Assembly: GCA_035642125.1 (NCBI GenBank)
Contig: DASQSZ010000485.1
Location: 1-31,792 of the forward strand
DNA: 31,792 bases
Direction of reading: 5' to 3'
Origin: CALAED01 sp937891035
GTDB lineage: Bacteria > Actinomycetota > Actinomycetes > Streptosporangiales > Streptosporangiaceae
The translations under genes and the position numbers were made by a program. Below, in pieces: positions 30,568 to 31,792 of the stretch; within the stretch, counting starts at the first letter, position 1; every line of letters starts with the position of its first letter. The notes below the pieces were generated by a model. It was given only the letters and a program-made list of their open reading frames with translations, had not been told where the DNA came from and did not search any database.

Positions 30568-31792
30568 ATGCGCCTTGAGCCGGCCGAGTTGCTGCGCCTC
30601 GCCATTGCGGATCCGCAACGGGCTCGGGCCGTGGCGCGGCGGGTGCTACCCGCCCCGGCGGACCCGGCGACGGTAACGGCCACAGTGGACCCGGCGGAGC
30701 GGATCGTCGTGTTGCGCGCGCTCGGCCTGGCGAGCAAGGAACTCGGCCGGCTCGACGAAAGCCTGCGGTGCCTGGCGGACGCCCTCGCCACGGCGGAGTC
30801 GGCCGGGCTCGACTACGCCGCCGCGCAGGTGCGGATGAACATGGTCGGGCCGCTCGCCGCCCGCGGCGACGTCGAGGGCGCGCTGGCCGCCGTGGCCGCG
30901 GCGGCGCCGGTGCTGCGCGGCGGCGATGCCGACCGGCTGGCCGCCAACTGGGCCTGCGCGCTCGCCCGCAGCGGCCGCATGGCCGAGGCGCTGGTCATCG
31001 CCCGGCGCGTGCTTCCCGGACTGCGCGCCCGAGATGACGTCGCCACCCTCGTCGGCCTGCTCGGCAACATCGGACTGCTGCGCGCCTTCCACGGCGACCT
31101 GGCGGGGGCCGCCGCCGACCTGACCGAGGCGGCGGACACGGCCGACCGCGCCGGACTGCGCCATCAAGGCGCGCTGGCCCGCGGCAACCTCGCGTTCGTC
31201 GCCGGCCGGCGCGGCGACGTGCCGCGGGCGCTGGAGCTGTACGACGTGGTGGAGCCGGAGCTGGCCGGAGCAGCGGAACGCTGCGCCCAGCTCCGCCTCG
31301 ACCGCGCCGAAACGCTGATCATGGTCGGCCTCGCCGCAGAGGCCCGCCCTCTGCTCATCGCCACCGTGGCGGAGGTGACGGCCGCCGGGTACGACTCCGA
31401 CATCGCCGACGGGCTGTTGCTGCTGGCCTGCGCCGAACTGGCCGACGGCGCCCCGGAACGGGCCGTCGCCACAGCCGGTCGGGCGGCCGACGGCTTCGCC
31501 AGGCAGGAACGGCCCGGCTGGATGCTGCTGGCCGAGCATGTCCGGCTGCAGGCCAGGTGGGCGACCGGCGAACGCTCCGCAGCCCTGCTTCGTACGGCCA
31601 TCATCACCGAACGCCGCCTCAAACAGGGAGGCTGGCGAGAAGCCGCCGCCAACAGCCGGGTGATCGCGGCCCGGCTGTCCCTGCGGCTCGGCCGGCCCAC
31701 CCAGGAGCCGGACCTTGATCTGGCCCCAGAGCTGGCCCCAGAGCTGGCCCCAGAGCTGGCCCCAGAGCTGGCCCCAGAGCTGGCCGCAGAGC
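30568..31792 (+). CDS. TPR-repeat protein, N-terminal part (3' end outside window; CHAT protease suspected)
   Basis: The frame is open from ATG 30568 to the window edge (408 codons). It is built of helical TPR-like pairs: ALGLASKELGRLDESLRCLADALATAE (about 51-77), AANWACALARSGRMAEALVIARRVLP, GLLGNIGLLRAFHGDLAGAAADLTEAADTA, ARGNLAFVAGRRGDVPRALELYD and ADGLLLLACAELADGAPERAVATAGRA. After about residue 384 it enters a (LAPE)n linker. In actinomycetes, proteins of this build next to a sigma factor and a small DPVP-motif protein commonly end in a CHAT caspase-like domain; that part is not in the window, so the call rests on context. It would act in the cytoplasm as a sensor or effector of the sigma cassette. 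Confidence 0.8.
   Translation, partial: MRLEPAELLRLAIADPQRARAVARRVLPAPADPATVTATVDPAERIVVLRALGLASKELGRLDESLRCLADALATAESAGLDYAAAQVRMNMVGPLAARGDVEGALAAVAAAAPVLRGGDADRLAANWACALARSGRMAEALVIARRVLPGLRARDDVATLVGLLGNIGLLRAFHGDLAGAAADLTEAADTADRAGLRHQGALARGNLAFVAGRRGDVPRALELYDVVEPELAGAAERCAQLRLDRAETLIMVGLAAEARPLLIATVAEVTAAGYDSDIADGLLLLACAELADGAPERAVATAGRAADGFARQERPGWMLLAEHVRLQARWATGERSAALLRTAIITERRLKQGGWREAAANSRVIAARLSLRLGRPTQEPDLDLAPELAPELAPELAPELAPELAAE
31720..31791 (+). repeat. 12-bp tandem repeat encoding (LAPE)n
   Basis: Five exact copies of CTGGCCCCAGAG (31720-31779) and a sixth copy with one base changed (CTGGCCGCAGAG, LAAE) run to the window end. All are in frame with the TPR gene, so copy-number changes by slippage would lengthen the linker without frame loss. 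Confidence 0.95.

Overview
The window is very GC-rich, codes densely on both strands, uses many GTG and some TTG starts, and has GC-only hairpins instead of U-tract terminators. With an HrdB-type principal sigma factor next to actinobacterial topoisomerase IV genes, this points to the chromosome of an actinomycete, probably a filamentous one. Streptosporangiales is my best guess, but that rank is an inference. No rRNA, tRNA, CRISPR array, intact insertion sequence or prophage was recognised.

Region 1 (1-15533) is conserved housekeeping. It holds the 3' end of a PP2C phosphatase, hrdB, a GNAT acetyltransferase, a DUF7455 zinc-ribbon protein, an ABC-2 exporter pair, parE, two small redox/VOC proteins, parC, a COG3618 amidohydrolase and a RecQ-like helicase with a C-terminal phosphoribosyltransferase-like domain. 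The hrdB, DUF7455, parE and parC grouping resembles Streptomyces synteny.

Region 2 (15534-22371) is the most interesting part. Two ECF42-type sigma factors with long C-terminal extensions are each paired with a YCII/DGPF-domain protein, in opposite orientations. They sit around an ArsR-SRPBCC pair, a DinB/DUF664 protein and a RibD-type reductase. Three transcription units (DGPF-1, DGPF-2, reductase) carry a near-identical promoter and leader, TGTCG-N17/18-CG(A/T) followed by a conserved block. A decayed third DGPF gene lies between the reductase and DGPF-2. The picture is a self-amplifying ECF42 regulon that grew by local duplication.

Region 3 (22372-29276) holds a PfkB kinase with a possible coupled small ORF, a GNAT/acyl-CoA-synthetase fusion whose ATP-grasp part looks gutted, a proline-repeat miniprotein, the DUF5998-phosphodiesterase pair and a two-domain rhodanese. 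Several short tandem repeats occur here.

Region 4 (29277-31792) is an overlapping cassette of an ECF-like sigma factor, a small beta-rich partner and a TPR protein that runs off the window. Its linker carries a pure 12-bp repeat. I suspect the missing C-terminus is a CHAT protease, which would make this a candidate protease-gated sigma-factor system; the CHAT domain itself is not visible. Several genes (ArsR, DinB, GNAT-ACS, rhodanese) appear to be leaderless, with a -10-like hexamer 6-8 nt before GTG.
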